Under the pieces are notes generated by a model. It had not been told where the DNA came from. It did no database searches and saw only the letters and a program-made list of their open reading frames with translations. From positions 2,316,001 through 2,380,000 of the forward strand of contig JAXDDX010000056.1 in the NCBI GenBank assembly GCA_034670405.1: a DNA stretch of 64,000 bases, written 5' to 3'. Source of the DNA: Hoplostethus atlanticus (Eukaryota > Chordata > Actinopteri > Trachichthyiformes > Trachichthyidae). The number at the start of each line of letters is the position of its first letter. Within the stretch, counting starts at the first letter, position 1. Below, one piece after another: positions 61,676 through 64,000 of this stretch. The position numbers and the translations under genes were made by a program.

Positions 61676-61676
<1 letters not shown>
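60102..61676. other. vsnl1 upstream intron, high-complexity stretch
   Basis: No exon is seen. Balanced-composition islands without repeats (about 60590-60800, 61030-61190 and 61320-61560) contrast with the surrounding repeats and are candidate conserved non-coding elements. This is judged by eye only. Confidence 0.3.

Positions 61677-61728
<52 letters not shown>
61677..61728 (+). repeat. (GA)n microsatellite
   Basis: An uninterrupted AG/GA run of about 50 bp, preceded by a short TG run. Confidence 0.95.
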
Positions 61729-61731
<3 letters not shown>

Positions 61732-64000
61732 GGAAAGAAAAAGAGAGTGTTTTTCATACCTGTGTGTTTTTTCAGCCCAGGACCCAAACTGAGTAACTTT
61801 ATTCTAATCCTGGGGTGCATGAAAACATCAGACTATCTGTACTCTCTTGACTTGGGGACATATAGTATAGAGTGTATTAAGAGCCTAGAGTTCAGATGAA
61901 CAGAACCAACTTCTTTGTTTTCTCTCTATCCCCTTCTCCCAGCTATCAGGCAATTCACCCTCTTTCAAATGATTGATTGAGTTTGCCTGATGGGTAAATT
62001 GGTTCTGGCACAAAACTCTCTGCCTCTTTCTCTTTTCCTTTCATCTCTCTCTCTTTCTCTCTGTTTCTCATCTCAGTCTTTCTTCTTGCAGCTTCCAGAC
62101 AGAGGGTTATCCAAAAGCCAAAACAAACATATTTTTGACAACATAGAGTAATTGCAAAATATACAAATTGTTTAATTGTGAAATATTCATGAGCCAGGAA
62201 GTCATGAATAAAAAGAAGAAAAAACAATAATGATTTGGAAATTGTTTTGATTCAATCACTGTTATGATTAGCCTACACAAAGGATGCCAAATTATCTAAC
62301 ACATTGTACCCTAGGGTATGAAATTCAGATGTTGCTGATTAAAATCCACTCAACATAGCCACAAATTGATTTACACAACTTTACTAATGTTTTTACATGA
62401 CAGTTCGAATCATTTAAATTCAATCATGACATCAGCTGAACCACGAAGACGAGCTGTAATATTGTTGTTACCATTTTGTGTCAGAACAAAGCCTTTATCT
62501 CAGTGATTGCCCTACATTTGGTGGATGGTGGTTATTGTGGTTTGGTTTCCATATCTGTCCTGCTTTTGGTTCCAGTTTTGCCTCTACTGCAGTAAACACT
62601 AAAACTTTAATTGGATACATTTATTATGGTAAAAGCACTACCTCTAAACTACATTAATCGCATATTTGTTTTGCAATGTTTTGCAGGGAAATTTGGCTAA
62701 AGTATAATTGATTCCTTTAGTTTTACATTTTGTCAAGCAATGGTTAAGTCAAGTTACATTGAGCAGGGCACTTGGCAAGAACAGAAGGTAAATGACAGAC
62801 TAGGGACCAAAACAAAGCGGAAGGAATGGCTGGTAAAATGTGAGGTTGCAGAATTGAAGCTGTACTAAATAAATGGATGTCGAGTCTGGACGGAAATATA
62901 GAGACAGTGTCTGATTCCCTGACATGTGGGTATCAAAACGTGATAGTCAAATTACATGTTTAGATGGAAGATAATGCCAAGATTTTTGACACATATCTTT
63001 GCCCTGCTCAATGTACAGCCAAAGTGAGTTATTTGCTGCTTAGGGCCTTTGAGTTTTGTCCACATTTATGAGAAGGAAGTTGTTGTCATCCACATTTGGA
63101 CAGGTAAGATGTAGGATTAAAGTTTTTTAGATGGGTCATTTTATTGCTATGTAAAGGTGCGTAAGAAATTACAGAGAATGGCATTTTCAGAGATAATATT
63201 ACCAAGGTGGGGCATGTAAAGTGAAAATAAGAGAGGACCTAGAGCTGAACCCTGGGGAACCCCAAAATAGAACAGGCAGAGATATCACAATTTAGAACTA
63301 AGGATACACTGAAGATCTTTCAATATTTCTACAACATAGAGGATCAAGTCCAGTAAAAATATTATCGTTTTGTTAACCAGTTACTCTCCCTTAATGTGTG
63401 GTATCTGTTGCCTTGTTCAATGATGATATTTCAATTTGGAACAAACTCTTCAGACACTGATGGGAGGTTCTTACATATTCAGTGATCACAAAATATACAT
63501 ATTTTCCTGTTTTCTTTAATCCTTTTTCATTTTCAAGTATCAAGTGTCTTAACTGAGAGGATAGCGCTCATAGGAATTCCCTAAAACAGAATTTCTTTGG
63601 CAATTTAGCCTTGTTAGCTCATCTTATCTCATTGCAAGTGGACCCATTGTTAGAGTGAGTAAGGAGTGGAGTGATAAGGAAAGAGAGCGAGAGAGAGAGA
63701 GAGGTTGAGGTGGTAGAGACAAAGCCTGAGACCAACAAGAGATAGAAACAATACAAGAATAGCAACAGAAAATGAAATAAGAACAAGAGAAAGAATGAGA
63801 GAGCAAGAGAAAGAGAGAGAGAGAGAGAAAAGCGAGACAGCACTCTTTCTCCAGTGGCTCCTAACCTAATAAAGACTCCACAGTGCTGCTCGCTGGGAAG
63901 GAGATGGCCACTCTATTGATTACCGCGGACCGATTTATTCCCTTTGACAAAGGCAAGACAAGGTTGCCTGACCTTGAGAGCATATTTAAATACACACCAA
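61729..64000. other. right-edge non-coding stretch
   Basis: No exon or RNA gene is recognised. There are short GA-rich tracts at about 63680-63705 and 63790-63830. The last 150 bp are of high complexity and may belong to a conserved element running past the edge. Confidence 0.45.

Overview
This is nuclear DNA from a ray-finned fish, probably a percomorph teleost. Evidence: short-exon vertebrate genes with GT..AG introns, tRNA-derived SINEs, a piggyBac element flanked by TTAA, LINE reverse-transcriptase debris and long GT/GA microsatellites. No prokaryotic features are present.

Seven protein genes lie on strictly alternating strands. They are prkrip1 (-, single exon, 2817-3374), glrx5 (+, 2 exons, 3808-5425), ints9 (-, 17 coding exons, 8142-16011), pla2g7 (+, 10 coding exons, 17720-24883), tdrd6 (-, 25 coding exons, 26830-41550), sf3b6 (+, 4 exons, 46208-48269) and vsnl1 (-, the last two coding exons at 51702-52865; the rest lies past the right edge). 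I built every exon chain by hand from splice sites and reading phase. ints9 closes at 658 aa, pla2g7 at 402 aa, sf3b6 at 125 aa, glrx5 at 156 aa and tdrd6 at 2531 aa, all without a frame break. The alternation gives three head-to-head pairs (prkrip1/glrx5, ints9/pla2g7, tdrd6/sf3b6) and three tail-to-tail pairs. The first head-to-head pair is close enough to share a promoter. pla2g7 next to tdrd6 matches the human 6p12 neighbourhood, which supports naming the lipase pla2g7 rather than pafah2.

The genes serve unrelated jobs: spliceosome (sf3b6, prkrip1), Integrator 3'-end processing (ints9), mitochondrial Fe-S assembly (glrx5), platelet-activating-factor and oxidised-lipid hydrolysis (pla2g7), germ-granule scaffolding (tdrd6) and neuronal calcium sensing (vsnl1).

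The most unusual part is 26.8-35.4 kb. Downstream of the large tudor exon, tdrd6 continues through 24 small exons. Most of them belong to a modular array of alternating exon types (phase 1 to 0, then 0 to 1), including four tandem copies of a four-exon, 264-nt, 88-residue cassette. Two copies sit on 1302-bp repeats that are nearly identical, so the array looks recently or currently variable in copy number. The second notable point is that the pla2g7 product lacks the signal peptide of mammalian plasma PAF acetylhydrolase and starts with an N-myristoylation-type motif.

From 52.9 kb to the right edge I see no exons. This is probably vsnl1 intron or upstream sequence, rich in purine-strand low complexity, microsatellites and dispersed repeats, with a few high-complexity islands that may be regulatory.
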